Assembly (NCBI GenBank): GCA_045592445.1
Contig: JAZNUV010000034.1
Location: 1 to 47,636, forward strand
Direction: 5' to 3'
Source of the DNA: JAQXGO01 sp045592445
GTDB lineage: Bacteria; Bacillota; Clostridia; UMGS1883; UMGS1540
DNA: 47,636 bases
Part shown: positions 23,560-31,494 of the stretch, piece after piece
How positions within the stretch are numbered: position 1 is the stretch's first letter
Layout of the letters: the number at the start of each line of letters is the position of its first letter
The notes under the pieces: model-generated
Seen by the model: only the letters and a program-made list of their open reading frames with translations
What the model was told of the DNA's origin: nothing
Database searches by the model: none
Program-made: the position numbers and the translations under genes

Positions 23560-24420
23560 ATGGATTTTTCTGAAATTTTACGATATTTTCCGACAGAGGT
23601 CGGTAATTTTTACCGAAAAACAGAGGAGGCAGCGGAGCGGGTGCGGGAAATTCGGATTCGCGTCGGCTGCCCGCCTGTAATTGTATCGGACACGCTCCAT
23701 GTGGGGGATGAACCGCTCGGCGCTGATGCAGTACGCCGCACTGCGGAACGGCTTTGTCAAAATTCCATCTATGCACGGCAGGGAGATTTAAGGCAAGGTT
23801 TTGTCACGATTGCGGGCGGACATCGCGCGGGGATATGCGGGCGGACGGTGGTGGAGGACGGAAAAGTACATCATTTGGCGGATATTTCTTCGGTAAACCT
23901 TCGCGTTGCACATCAAATTCTGGGTGCAGCAGATCGGGTGATGCCCTCTATCGTGCAAGGCACGGACATCTTAAATACACTGGTAATTTCACCGCCTGCT
24001 GCGGGAAAAACAACGCTTTTGCGGGACATTGCAAGGCAACTTGGCGGCGGCACCTATCGTTTCCGCGTCGGGCTTTTGGACGAACGCGGGGAAATCGCGG
24101 CGATGTATCGGGGGGAGGCGCAAAACGATGTCGGATTTTTGACGGACGTGTATGATGGATGCCCTAAGGCGGAGGGAATGCGTATGCTTTTGCGTGGCAT
24201 GTCTCCGCAAGTTCTGATTACGGACGAAATCGGTACGCGTGCGGATGGAGAGGCTATAACGGAGGCGGTATACAGCGGGGTGAGTGTAATCTGCTCGTTA
24301 CACGGCATCGGGAAGGAGGACGCACTTTCAAAAGAAGGCATCGGTACGCTTTTGAGAAACGGAATTTTCCGCCGCGTGATTGTCTTGCGGCCCGTAGGAA
24401 TAATTGCGTCTATGACTTGA
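23560..24420 (+). CDS. spoIIIAA: Stage III sporulation ATPase SpoIIIAA
   Basis: The 286-residue product carries the secretion-type ATPase features of SpoIIIAA: an N-terminal REIRIRVGCPP segment, GHRAGICGRTV, Walker A SPPAAGKTTLLRD, LLDERGEIAAMYRG and ITDEIGTRADGEAI. In endospore formers it powers the SpoIIIA-SpoIIQ channel between mother cell and forespore and is the first of eight genes. Here none of spoIIIAB-AH follows: an unrelated ACT-domain gene with its own sigma-A promoter begins at once. It is slightly shorter than the usual ~305-310 residues. The ATG follows AAAAGGAGG. Intact reading frame; whether it still serves sporulation is open. Confidence 0.92.
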   Translation: MDFSEILRYFPTEVGNFYRKTEEAAERVREIRIRVGCPPVIVSDTLHVGDEPLGADAVRRTAERLCQNSIYARQGDLRQGFVTIAGGHRAGICGRTVVEDGKVHHLADISSVNLRVAHQILGAADRVMPSIVQGTDILNTLVISPPAAGKTTLLRDIARQLGGGTYRFRVGLLDERGEIAAMYRGEAQNDVGFLTDVYDGCPKAEGMRMLLRGMSPQVLITDEIGTRADGEAITEAVYSGVSVICSLHGIGKEDALSKEGIGTLLRNGIFRRVIVLRPVGIIASMT

Positions 24421-24445
24421 CTTTTCAGGATGCGAATGGTATAAT
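24417..24445 (+). promoter_or_regulatory. Promoter of ACT-UPF0210 operon
   Basis: TTGACT (24417-24422), 17 bases and TATAAT (24440-24445). The -35 overlaps the spoIIIAA stop codon, showing that a new vegetative transcription unit starts exactly where spoIIIAB would be expected. Confidence 0.78.
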
Positions 24446-24482
24446 ACATGTTGATTACGTAGGATGAAAGGGGTTTTATAAG

Positions 24483-24752
24483 GTGAAAGCAGTCATCACG
24501 GTTTTGGGGAGTGACCGCGTCGGTATTATTGCTGAGGTCACGGCAAGTTTAGCAAAAAATCATGTCAATATATTAGACATCAGCCAAACAATTATGCAGG
24601 GGATTTTTACCATGCTGATGCTGGCAGATCTTTCTGAAAGCGGAAAGACGGTGGCGGAGCTTGAGGCGGAAATGGAAGAATTGGCGGCACGCGTCGGCGT
24701 TACAATCACTGTGCAGCATGAAGAAATTTTTCATTCCATGCACAGAATTTAG
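24483..24752 (+). CDS. ACT-domain protein (UPF0237 family)
   Basis: An 89-residue single ACT domain (VITVLGSDRVGIIAEVTASLA, NVNILDISQTIM-like segment) starting at GTG. UPF0237 proteins are small ligand-binding dimers related to GcvR and are nearly always encoded directly upstream of the UPF0210 protein, as here with an 11-base gap. The ligand is probably an amino acid. A GAAAGGGG site precedes the start. Confidence 0.9.
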   Translation: MKAVITVLGSDRVGIIAEVTASLAKNHVNILDISQTIMQGIFTMLMLADLSESGKTVAELEAEMEELAARVGVTITVQHEEIFHSMHRI

Positions 24753-24763
24753 GAGGCGTTGTC

Positions 24764-26116
24764 TTGATTAATACATCAGAAATACTGGAAACAATTCAGA
24801 TGATAAGGCAAGAGCATCTGGATGTCCGTACAATTACAATGGGTATCTCGCTTTTGGATTGCATCCGAAGTGACGGGAAAGCGTCCGCGGCGGCGGTCTA
24901 TGATAAAATTATGCGTCTTGCGGGCAATCTTGTCAAAACGGGCGAGGATATAGAGCGTGAATACGGGATTCCGATTATCAATAAACGCGTGTCGGTAACG
25001 CCGATTTCCATTGTGGGCGAGGCGTCGGGCGCGTATATGGAGCTTGCACGTGCAATGGACAAAGCGGCGCACGAAACAGGGATAAACTTTATCGGTGGTT
25101 ATTCCGCTTTGGTGCAAAAAGGGTTTACAACGGGTGAACGCAAGTTTTTGGAAACCATTCCCCAAGTTCTTTCGGAGACGGAACGCGTTTGTGCAAGCGT
25201 AAACATTGCCTCGACAAAGGCGGGCATGAATATGGATGCGGTCGCCATGATGGGGCGCATCATAAAAGAAACTGCCGCAAAAACGGCAGATAAAGCAGGA
25301 TTCGGCTGTGCAAAGCTTGTTGTGTTTGCCAATGCAGTGGAAGATAATCCCTTTATGGCGGGGGCATTTCACGGGGTAGGTGAGCATGAAAGCGTTATTA
25401 ACGTCGGCGTCAGCGGCCCCGGTGTTGTCAAATGCGCACTGGAAAAGGTCAAAGGTGCGGATTTTGGCACGGTAGCGGAAACGATTAAAAAGACGGCGTT
25501 TAAAATCACAAGAATGGGGCAGCTTGTAGCAACAGAGGCATCACGTCGCCTTGGCGTTCCATTTGGTATTGTCGATTTATCTCTGGCACCAACACCTGCT
25601 GTGGGTGACAGTGTTGCATATATTTTAGAGGAAATGGGGCTTGAAAAGTGCGGCGCACCGGGTACAACGGCGGCATTGGCACTTCTGAATGACGCGGTGA
25701 AAAAGGGCGGCGTTATGGCGTCCTCTTTTGTAGGAGGTTTAAGCGGTGCGTTTATTCCTGTCAGTGAAGATGCAGGCATGATTGCGGCAGTGGAATGTGG
25801 CGCACTTTCCTTAGAAAAGCTTGAGGCGATGACGTGTGTCTGCTCCGTCGGCATCGACATGGTGGTCGTCCCCGGAGATACAAGCGCGGAGACGATTTCA
25901 GGCATTTTGGCAGACGAGGCAGCCATTGGCATGGTCAACTGCAAGACTACGGCACTTCGTATTATCCCTGCACCGGGCAAAAAAGTGGGTGACGCGGTTG
26001 ATTTCGGCGGTCTTTTGGGATATGGTCCCGTAATGCCCGTCAATCCCTATCGCTGCGATACGTTTGTCAGCCGCGGCGGCAGAATTCCTGCCCCCATGCA
26101 CAGCCTGAAAAACTAA
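24764..26116 (+). CDS. UPF0210 / PFL-family protein
   Basis: The 450-residue product matches the UPF0210 (DUF711, PFL-like) family in length and in motifs such as KRVSVTPISIVGE, NFIGGYSALVQKG, GVSGPGVVKCALEK and GGRIPAPMHSLKN at the C-terminus. Structural homologues are related to pyruvate formate-lyase-type barrels, but no glycyl-radical motif is evident and the reaction is not established. The start is TTG 24764 behind AGGAGG. Its co-occurrence with the ACT protein suggests amino-acid-linked control of an enzymatic step. Confidence 0.9.
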   Translation: MINTSEILETIQMIRQEHLDVRTITMGISLLDCIRSDGKASAAAVYDKIMRLAGNLVKTGEDIEREYGIPIINKRVSVTPISIVGEASGAYMELARAMDKAAHETGINFIGGYSALVQKGFTTGERKFLETIPQVLSETERVCASVNIASTKAGMNMDAVAMMGRIIKETAAKTADKAGFGCAKLVVFANAVEDNPFMAGAFHGVGEHESVINVGVSGPGVVKCALEKVKGADFGTVAETIKKTAFKITRMGQLVATEASRRLGVPFGIVDLSLAPTPAVGDSVAYILEEMGLEKCGAPGTTAALALLNDAVKKGGVMASSFVGGLSGAFIPVSEDAGMIAAVECGALSLEKLEAMTCVCSVGIDMVVVPGDTSAETISGILADEAAIGMVNCKTTALRIIPAPGKKVGDAVDFGGLLGYGPVMPVNPYRCDTFVSRGGRIPAPMHSLKN

Positions 26117-26142
26117 AAACCGGAGAAAAAGGAGAAAAGAAT

Positions 26143-26319
26143 ATGCAAAGGCTTATAGGGCTATGCCTTGCAGGTGCGTTGCTTTTTACCGCGGCTGCCT
26201 GTAAAAAAGAACAACCTGCCGATGCGCCGACAAAGAACATAACGGCAGACGATGTCCATGCATTTTTAAAGGGTGAAAATGAGGCTTTGATTGATGCCTT
26301 ACAGGAAAATGCGGAATAA
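26143..26319 (+). CDS. Tiny putative lipoprotein
   Basis: A 58-codon ORF that is easy to miss because of its length. MQRLIGLCLAGALLFTAAAC is a short signal peptide ending in a lipobox-like AAAC (Cys20), followed by a charged, Ala/Asp/Glu-rich 38-residue mature part with no domain. It follows AAAAGGAGAAAAG and lies 26 bases after the UPF0210 gene. Its last codons overlap the start of the next gene. The lipobox has Ala rather than Leu at -3, which is weaker than consensus. I infer a surface-anchored peptide of unknown role. Confidence 0.6.
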   Translation: MQRLIGLCLAGALLFTAAACKKEQPADAPTKNITADDVHAFLKGENEALIDALQENAE

Positions 26320-27157
26320 GCCGAAAAAAGTGGCGGCAGTACACGATATTGCGGGGTTTGGGCGCAGCTCCCTTACTGTGGTTATGCCGACCTTAAGCGT
26401 AATGGGCCATCAGGCGTGCCCAGCGCCGACGGCAGTTTTGTCTTCTATTACAGGGTTTTATACAGGGTATGCCATGCAGGACATGACTGCGTTTTTATCG
26501 GATTGTTTTGCACATTGGGAAAGAGAAAACTGCGTTTTTGACTGTGTATACACAGGCTTTATCGGTTCTGCGCACGGCGTCGAAATTACAAAAGACTTTA
26601 TTACGCGGGCAAACGCGCCGCTTGTGGTAGTGGACCCCGTATTTGCAGATGACGGGCAATGGTACGACTGCTTTGATGAAAGTATGATCAATGCCATGCG
26701 TTCTTTAATAGAAACTGCGGATGTTATAACACCGAATTTGACGGAGGCTTGTTTCTTGACGGATTTGCCGATGGCGGGGAATATGGAAACGGCAAAAAAG
26801 GCGGCTGAAAAGCTTGGGGAAATGACGCAGGGAAGCGTTGTAATTACAGGTGTTCCCAACATAGATACGGTGGCTGTCTTGGTGTACGATAAAAAGAATG
26901 ACGAGATGTATAAAATTCAAAACCCGTATGTACATGTGCGCTATCCGGGGACAGGGGATTTGTACACTTCGGTTCTGTGCGGCGGTATGCTTTCGGGCGA
27001 ATCTCTTTCTAAAGCGGCGGCAGGGGCGGCGGATTATGTGTTTGCTGCCATTCGGACGGCGCAAGAGGTTGGCGTGCCAAAGCGGGAAGGCGTGCCGATG
27101 GAGCTTTTAGTTAATCGGCTTTTAAACAGGCAGTATTTACCGATTGAAAGGCTGTAA
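26309..27157 (+). CDS. Pyridoxamine/pyridoxal kinase family protein (PdxY-like)
   Basis: A 282-residue ribokinase-fold kinase. The N-terminus VAAVHDIAGFGRSSL, CPAPTAVLSSITGFY and VVVDPVFADDGQWY, and the C-terminal anion hole region YPGTGDLYTSVLCGG (with the catalytic Asp of GTGD), match the PdxK/PdxY group that phosphorylates B6 vitamers. The related HMP kinase ThiD is a possible alternative. I choose ATG 26309 behind ACAGGAAA; in-frame TTG/ATG codons at 26291-26296 would overlap the lipoprotein gene further. It shares the operon of the ACT-UPF0210 genes. Confidence 0.85.
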   Translation: MRNKPKKVAAVHDIAGFGRSSLTVVMPTLSVMGHQACPAPTAVLSSITGFYTGYAMQDMTAFLSDCFAHWERENCVFDCVYTGFIGSAHGVEITKDFITRANAPLVVVDPVFADDGQWYDCFDESMINAMRSLIETADVITPNLTEACFLTDLPMAGNMETAKKAAEKLGEMTQGSVVITGVPNIDTVAVLVYDKKNDEMYKIQNPYVHVRYPGTGDLYTSVLCGGMLSGESLSKAAAGAADYVFAAIRTAQEVGVPKREGVPMELLVNRLLNRQYLPIERL

Positions 27158-27178
27158 AATCTGAATAAAACCTATAAC

Positions 27179-27226
27179 AGAACACGGACGTGGCTAAAGC
27201 ATGCCGCCGTCTGTGTTCTCTTTTTA
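27179..27226 (+). terminator. Terminator after PdxY-like gene
   Basis: AGAACACGGACG (27179-27190) pairs with CGTCTGTGTTCT (27208-27219) with one G-U pair, followed by CTTTTT. Confidence 0.82.
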
Positions 27227-27352
27227 TTCTGATTTTTGCGGATAAATATGGTTTTTTTGCAAAATATAGAGGATATAAAGAAAAACGGAAATAAAAGACG
27301 TTGCTTTCTCATACAAATTTAAAGGAATGCGTAAAAGAAAGGGAGTATACAG

Positions 27353-28435
27353 ATGGCAAGGTTTAAAATCGGAATAATCGGATGCGGCGGCATTGCAATC
27401 GGCAAGCATATGGAATCACTTGCAAGGCAGGAAAATGCAGAAATGGTGGCGTTTTGTGATGTTGTTCCGGAAAAGGCGGCCGCCGCCGCACAAAGGTTTG
27501 GCACCTCTTGTGCAAAAACCTACACGGATTACGAAGCCCTTTTGGAGGACAAGGCAATTGATATTGTGCATATCTGCACGCCCAATCGTTCCCATGCGGA
27601 AATTACAATCGACGCACTTTATAAGGGCAAGCATGTCATGTGCGAAAAGCCGATGGCAAAGACGGCGGCAGAGGCAAAAAAGATGCTCGAGGCGGCAAGA
27701 AAAACAGGTAAAAAGCTATCCGTTGGGTATCAAAATCGCTTCACGGAAGAAGCCTTGACAATGAAACGCGCGGCAGATAGCGGTGAGTTCGGTGAAATTT
27801 ATTTTGGAAAGGCGCATGCGATCCGCCGCCGTGCCGTGCCAACCTGGGGCGTATTTTTAAACGAATATGAGCAAGGCGGCGGCCCGCTTATCGACATTGG
27901 CACGCACGCTTTGGATTTGACGCTTTGGATGATGAATAATTATAAGCCGCATATGGTCGTCGGCAGCACATTTGCAAAGCTTCGGAATCAGACAGAGACG
28001 GGGAATGCATGGGGAGACTGGGACGTAGATGCGTATACAGTTGAGGATGCCGCGTTTGGATTTATCCGAATGGAAAATGGTGCAACCATTATCTTAGAAT
28101 CAAGCTGGGCTTTGAATATCGCGGACCCCTGCGAAGCAAAAACGACAATATGCGGGACAAAGGGCGGCGCGGATATGCTGGATGGACTTCGCTTTAACCG
28201 CGCGATGTACGGGCACCTTGCCATGACAAAGGTTGACACAAAGTCAGGCGGGGCGGCATTTTACGAAGGCAAGTCGGAAAATGCTTCGGATAAGTCCATG
28301 CGCCTATGGCTTAAATGCATAGAAGAGGATACAGAACCCGTAGTAAAGCCCGAGGAAGCGCTTGTGGTCAGTCAGATTCTGGAGGGCATTTATACGTCTG
28401 CAAAGACAGGCGAGCCCGTATATTTTAATAAGTAG
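27353..28435 (+). CDS. Gfo/Idh/MocA-family oxidoreductase
   Basis: The 360-residue protein has an N-terminal Rossmann domain (IGIIGCGGIAIGKH at residues 5-18, then HICTPNRSHAE) and the family motif EKPMAKT near residue 100, followed by the alpha/beta substrate domain with GGGPLIDIGTHALDL. These NAD(P)-dependent enzymes oxidise sugars, inositols or related polyols. An AAAGGGAG site precedes the ATG. It forms a two-gene unit with a sugar epimerase, the usual pairing for polyol or keto-inositol catabolism. The substrate cannot be read from sequence. Confidence 0.9.
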   Translation: MARFKIGIIGCGGIAIGKHMESLARQENAEMVAFCDVVPEKAAAAAQRFGTSCAKTYTDYEALLEDKAIDIVHICTPNRSHAEITIDALYKGKHVMCEKPMAKTAAEAKKMLEAARKTGKKLSVGYQNRFTEEALTMKRAADSGEFGEIYFGKAHAIRRRAVPTWGVFLNEYEQGGGPLIDIGTHALDLTLWMMNNYKPHMVVGSTFAKLRNQTETGNAWGDWDVDAYTVEDAAFGFIRMENGATIILESSWALNIADPCEAKTTICGTKGGADMLDGLRFNRAMYGHLAMTKVDTKSGGAAFYEGKSENASDKSMRLWLKCIEEDTEPVVKPEEALVVSQILEGIYTSAKTGEPVYFNK

Positions 28436-28446
28436 GAGGATAAACC

Positions 28447-29412
28447 ATGAAACTTGGCGTGTTGACGGCGGCATTATATCATAAAAGCCTTGCGGAGGCA
28501 CTATCCTTTTTGCATGCACATGGGGTAGAGACGGTTGAAATCGGTGCGGGTGGTTTCCCGGGGAAAACGCACCTTGACCCCGATGCGCTTTTGGAAAATC
28601 CTAAAAAAATAGAATCAGTCAAGGCACTTTTAAAAGAGAATGAACTTTCCATCAGCGCAATCTCCGCACACGGAAACGCTTTGCATCCGCAAAAAGCGAT
28701 TGCAGAATCCTTTCATCGTGACTTTGAAAATGCGGTACTGCTTGCGGAAAAGCTGGGCGTGGATACGGTTGTAACTTTTTCGGGATGCCCGGGTGATAGC
28801 GAAAATTCCCAATATCCGAACTGGGTTACCTGCGCATGGCCCGAGGATTTTCAAAAGATTTTGGACTATCAATGGAATGATAAACTGATACCGTATTGGA
28901 AAAAGGAAGCGGAATTTGCCGCTGCACACGGCGTTACAAAAATTGCGTTTGAGATGCACCCCGGTTTTTGCGTATATAATCCCGAAACGCTTCTTAGGCT
29001 GCGTGCGGCGGTGGGGGATAGGGTCGGCGCAAATTTTGACCCGAGTCATATGGTTTGGCAGGGTATAGACCCGACGGAGGCGATTCGCCTTTTGGGCAGT
29101 GCAATATATCATTTCCATGCAAAGGATACCTATATAGACGAAAAAAATACCGCGGAAAACGGAGTGCTGGACACAAAACATTACGGCGATATCAAAAAAC
29201 GCGCATGGACATTTCGCACTGTTGGCTACGGCAACGATACAAAATACTGGAAGAAAATGATAAGCATGTTGCGCATTGTCGGCTACGACGGCGCTATCAG
29301 TATTGAACATGAGGATCCTTTGATGCACGCGGAGGAAGGCCTTTTAAAAGCAGTTGATTTTCTGAAACGCATTTTAATCCGCGAGGCAGAAGGTGAAATG
29401 TTTTGGGCGTAA
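28447..29412 (+). CDS. Sugar phosphate isomerase/epimerase (xylose-isomerase-like TIM barrel)
   Basis: The 321-residue product is an AP-endonuclease-2/IolE-like TIM barrel: ISAISAHGNALHP, FSGCPGDSE, KIAFEMHPGF, ANFDPSHMVWQG, YHFHAKDTYI and ISIEHEDPL supply the Glu, His and Asp metal ligands in order. Such enzymes isomerise or dehydrate sugars and keto-inositols with Mn2+ or Co2+. It begins 11 bases after the oxidoreductase, so the two probably act on the same substrate successively. Confidence 0.9.
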   Translation: MKLGVLTAALYHKSLAEALSFLHAHGVETVEIGAGGFPGKTHLDPDALLENPKKIESVKALLKENELSISAISAHGNALHPQKAIAESFHRDFENAVLLAEKLGVDTVVTFSGCPGDSENSQYPNWVTCAWPEDFQKILDYQWNDKLIPYWKKEAEFAAAHGVTKIAFEMHPGFCVYNPETLLRLRAAVGDRVGANFDPSHMVWQGIDPTEAIRLLGSAIYHFHAKDTYIDEKNTAENGVLDTKHYGDIKKRAWTFRTVGYGNDTKYWKKMISMLRIVGYDGAISIEHEDPLMHAEEGLLKAVDFLKRILIREAEGEMFWA

Positions 29413-29419
29413 AAAAGAT

Positions 29420-29469
29420 TTGACAAGACCTCCCGACTGTGATACAATACGCAGTCGGGAGTTGTTTTT
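29420..29469 (+). promoter_or_regulatory. Promoter embedded in a terminator-like hairpin
   Basis: TTGACA (29420-29425), 17 bases and TACAAT (29443-29448) form a promoter. The same DNA encodes a 10-bp inverted repeat, CTCCCGACTG (29430-29439) and CAGTCGGGAG (29452-29461), followed by TTGTTTTT. A transcript reading through from the isomerase gene would fold into a terminator-like hairpin that also buries the GGGAG ribosome site. A transcript from this promoter starts near 29455, inside the 3' arm, so it lacks the 5' arm and leaves the ribosome site free. Confidence 0.68.
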
Positions 29470-30573
29470 ATGATTCAGTTTCTAAAGAAAAATATTGTAC
29501 TTGCGATTGCGTGTTCGGCGGCACTTGTCACAACATTCTTTGTACCGCCTGACAAAGCGTATCTTTCGTATTTTGATGCACGCACATTAACTTGCCTCTT
29601 TTGTACGTTGGCAGTCATTTGCGCGCTGAAAAATATTCATTTTTTTCAGATTGTTGCACGGAAAATCATTCTTTTTTTTAAAAATTTGCGCGCTACTATA
29701 TTAGCCCTTATTTACGTCACCTTTATCGGCTCGATGCTGATTGCAAACGATATGGCACTGCTTACATTTTTGCCGCTTGGTTATCTTGTGTTAAACAGCA
29801 CGGGGCGGACTGATAAGCTGGCGTTTACATTTGTTATGCAGACCATTGCCGCTAATTTGGGCGGGATGCTCACGCCGTTTGGCAATCCGCAAAACCTTTA
29901 TATGTACAGCTACTTTCAAATTCCGACGGGGGAATTTATAAAAATTATGTTGCCCCCGTTTCTGCTATCCATATTTCTTATCACAATGTGTACGATTGTT
30001 TTTGTAAAAAAAGAGCCGCTTTCTTTGGAAAATGAAACCATTCATCATTTGCATCGCATTTTGACGGCAATATACCTTGCCTTGTTTGCGTTTTCAATTG
30101 CCATTGTATTTCGCGCCGTATCTTGCCTTACAGGCATTGTGGTGATTGTAGTTGCGCTTTTCATTTTGGATAGAAATGCGCTTTTAAAGGTAGACTATCC
30201 ATTACTGCTTACTTTTTGCGCCTTTTTTGTTTTTGCAGGCAATATGGCACGGATACCCGCCGTGCATACGTTTTTAAGCGGCATGATGGAGAAAAATGCG
30301 CTGCTTTGCGGCGTGGCATCGTGCCAGGTCATCAGTAACGTGCCGAGCGCGGTCCTGCTTTCAAAATTCACAGACCATTATCCTGCGCTTTTGGTGGCAG
30401 TGAATATCGGCGGCACGGGTACGCTGATCGCGTCACTTGCAAGCCTCATTACATTCAAAGAGTATACAAAGCGAATGAAGGGGCAGGCGTGGCACTATAT
30501 AAAAATGTATTCATTGTTTAATTTCGGGATACTGCTGCTATTGTTTGTTTTTGCCACATGGCTTGACATATAG
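29470..30573 (+). CDS. Anion transporter, ArsB/NhaD/SLC13-like
   Basis: A 367-residue, very hydrophobic protein with about ten membrane segments. FIGSMLIANDMALLTFLPL and the re-entrant-loop motif GGMLTPFGNPQNLYMYSY, with a second loop CQVISNVPSAVLLSKF, are typical of the ion-transporter superfamily (ArsB, NhaD, CitM, SLC13). These carry dicarboxylates, citrate, arsenite or Na+/H+. It is shorter than the ~420-residue norm. It has its own promoter after the oxidoreductase/isomerase pair. A di- or tricarboxylate substrate is the more likely guess. Confidence 0.82.
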   Translation: MIQFLKKNIVLAIACSAALVTTFFVPPDKAYLSYFDARTLTCLFCTLAVICALKNIHFFQIVARKIILFFKNLRATILALIYVTFIGSMLIANDMALLTFLPLGYLVLNSTGRTDKLAFTFVMQTIAANLGGMLTPFGNPQNLYMYSYFQIPTGEFIKIMLPPFLLSIFLITMCTIVFVKKEPLSLENETIHHLHRILTAIYLALFAFSIAIVFRAVSCLTGIVVIVVALFILDRNALLKVDYPLLLTFCAFFVFAGNMARIPAVHTFLSGMMEKNALLCGVASCQVISNVPSAVLLSKFTDHYPALLVAVNIGGTGTLIASLASLITFKEYTKRMKGQAWHYIKMYSLFNFGILLLLFVFATWLDI

Positions 30574-30591
30574 GTTAAAATTTGCTATAAT
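30563..30591 (+). promoter_or_regulatory. Promoter of mrp-like gene
   Basis: TTGACA (30563-30568), 17 bases and TATAAT (30586-30591). The -35 overlaps the last codons of the transporter gene. Confidence 0.82.
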
Positions 30592-30618
30592 ACGCATTGT
30601 ACAAGGAGGAGAATTAAA

Positions 30619-31446
30619 ATGAGTGAAAATTGTAATCATGACTGCGAGAATTGCGGCGGAAGCTGTTCTACCCCTGAAAGCTTTTTGAAGGCACCGCATG
30701 CGATGTCGAGCATTAAAAAGGTTATCGGCGTTGTCAGCGGTAAAGGTGGCGTGGGTAAGTCACTTGTAACGGCGCTTTTGGCAACGCAAAGCCAAAGAAG
30801 CGGCTATAAAACCGCAATTTTGGATGCGGATATTACAGGCCCTTCCGTACCGAAAATGTTCGGGATTGGGGAAGAACGCCCCAAATGCAACGAAACAGGG
30901 CTTTACCCTGTACGCTCTAAAACAGGTATTGATATCATGTCTTTAAATCTGCTTTTGGAGAATCAGACAGACCCTGTGGTGTGGCGCGGCCCTGTTATCG
31001 GCGGCACTGTAACACAGTTTTGGACGGATGTTATTTGGGAAAATGAAGATTTTATGTTTATTGATATGCCGCCCGGAACGGGCGATGTACCGCTGACGGT
31101 ATTTCAGTCTATTCCTGTAGACGGCATCGTGATTGTCACCTCACCGCAGGAGCTGGTTTCTATGATTGTGGAAAAGGCTGTGAAGATGGCAGAAATGATG
31201 AACATTCCTGTTTTGGGACTTGTGGAAAATATGAGCTATGTAAAATGCCCGGATTGCGACAAAAAGATTTATGTATACGGAGAAAGCCATATTGACGAGA
31301 TTGCAAAAGGACATGGATTGCCTGTCATCGGCAAAATTCCCATGGAACCCGGTATCGCCGCTGCTTGTGATGCGGGTGCGGTGGAAACACTTTCGGGCGA
31401 ATGGCTTTATGGGGCAAAGGAAATTTTAGAGAATTTACAGAAGTAA
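30619..31446 (+). CDS. Mrp/NBP35-family Fe-S carrier ATPase
   Basis: The 275-residue protein has an N-terminal cysteine cluster (CNHDCENCGGSC, residues 5-16), the deviant Walker A GKGGVGKS (41-48), DADITGPSVPKMF, DMPPGTGD, and a C-terminal CPDC motif that binds a bridging [4Fe-4S] cluster at the dimer interface. Such proteins load Fe-S clusters onto apo-enzymes in the cytoplasm. An AAGGAGGAG site precedes the ATG. Monocistronic, with its own promoter and terminator. Confidence 0.94.
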   Translation: MSENCNHDCENCGGSCSTPESFLKAPHAMSSIKKVIGVVSGKGGVGKSLVTALLATQSQRSGYKTAILDADITGPSVPKMFGIGEERPKCNETGLYPVRSKTGIDIMSLNLLLENQTDPVVWRGPVIGGTVTQFWTDVIWENEDFMFIDMPPGTGDVPLTVFQSIPVDGIVIVTSPQELVSMIVEKAVKMAEMMNIPVLGLVENMSYVKCPDCDKKIYVYGESHIDEIAKGHGLPVIGKIPMEPGIAAACDAGAVETLSGEWLYGAKEILENLQK

Positions 31447-31447
31447 G

Positions 31448-31483
31448 AAAAGAGCGTTCCCGTGAAAACGGGAACGCTCTTTT
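31448..31483. terminator. Bidirectional terminator between mrp-like and malic enzyme genes
   Basis: A 16-bp perfect stem, AAAAGAGCGTTCCCGT and its complement, around a GAAA tetraloop, ending in TTTT on both strands. Confidence 0.9.
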
Positions 31484-31494
31484 AAGGTTTCAAA

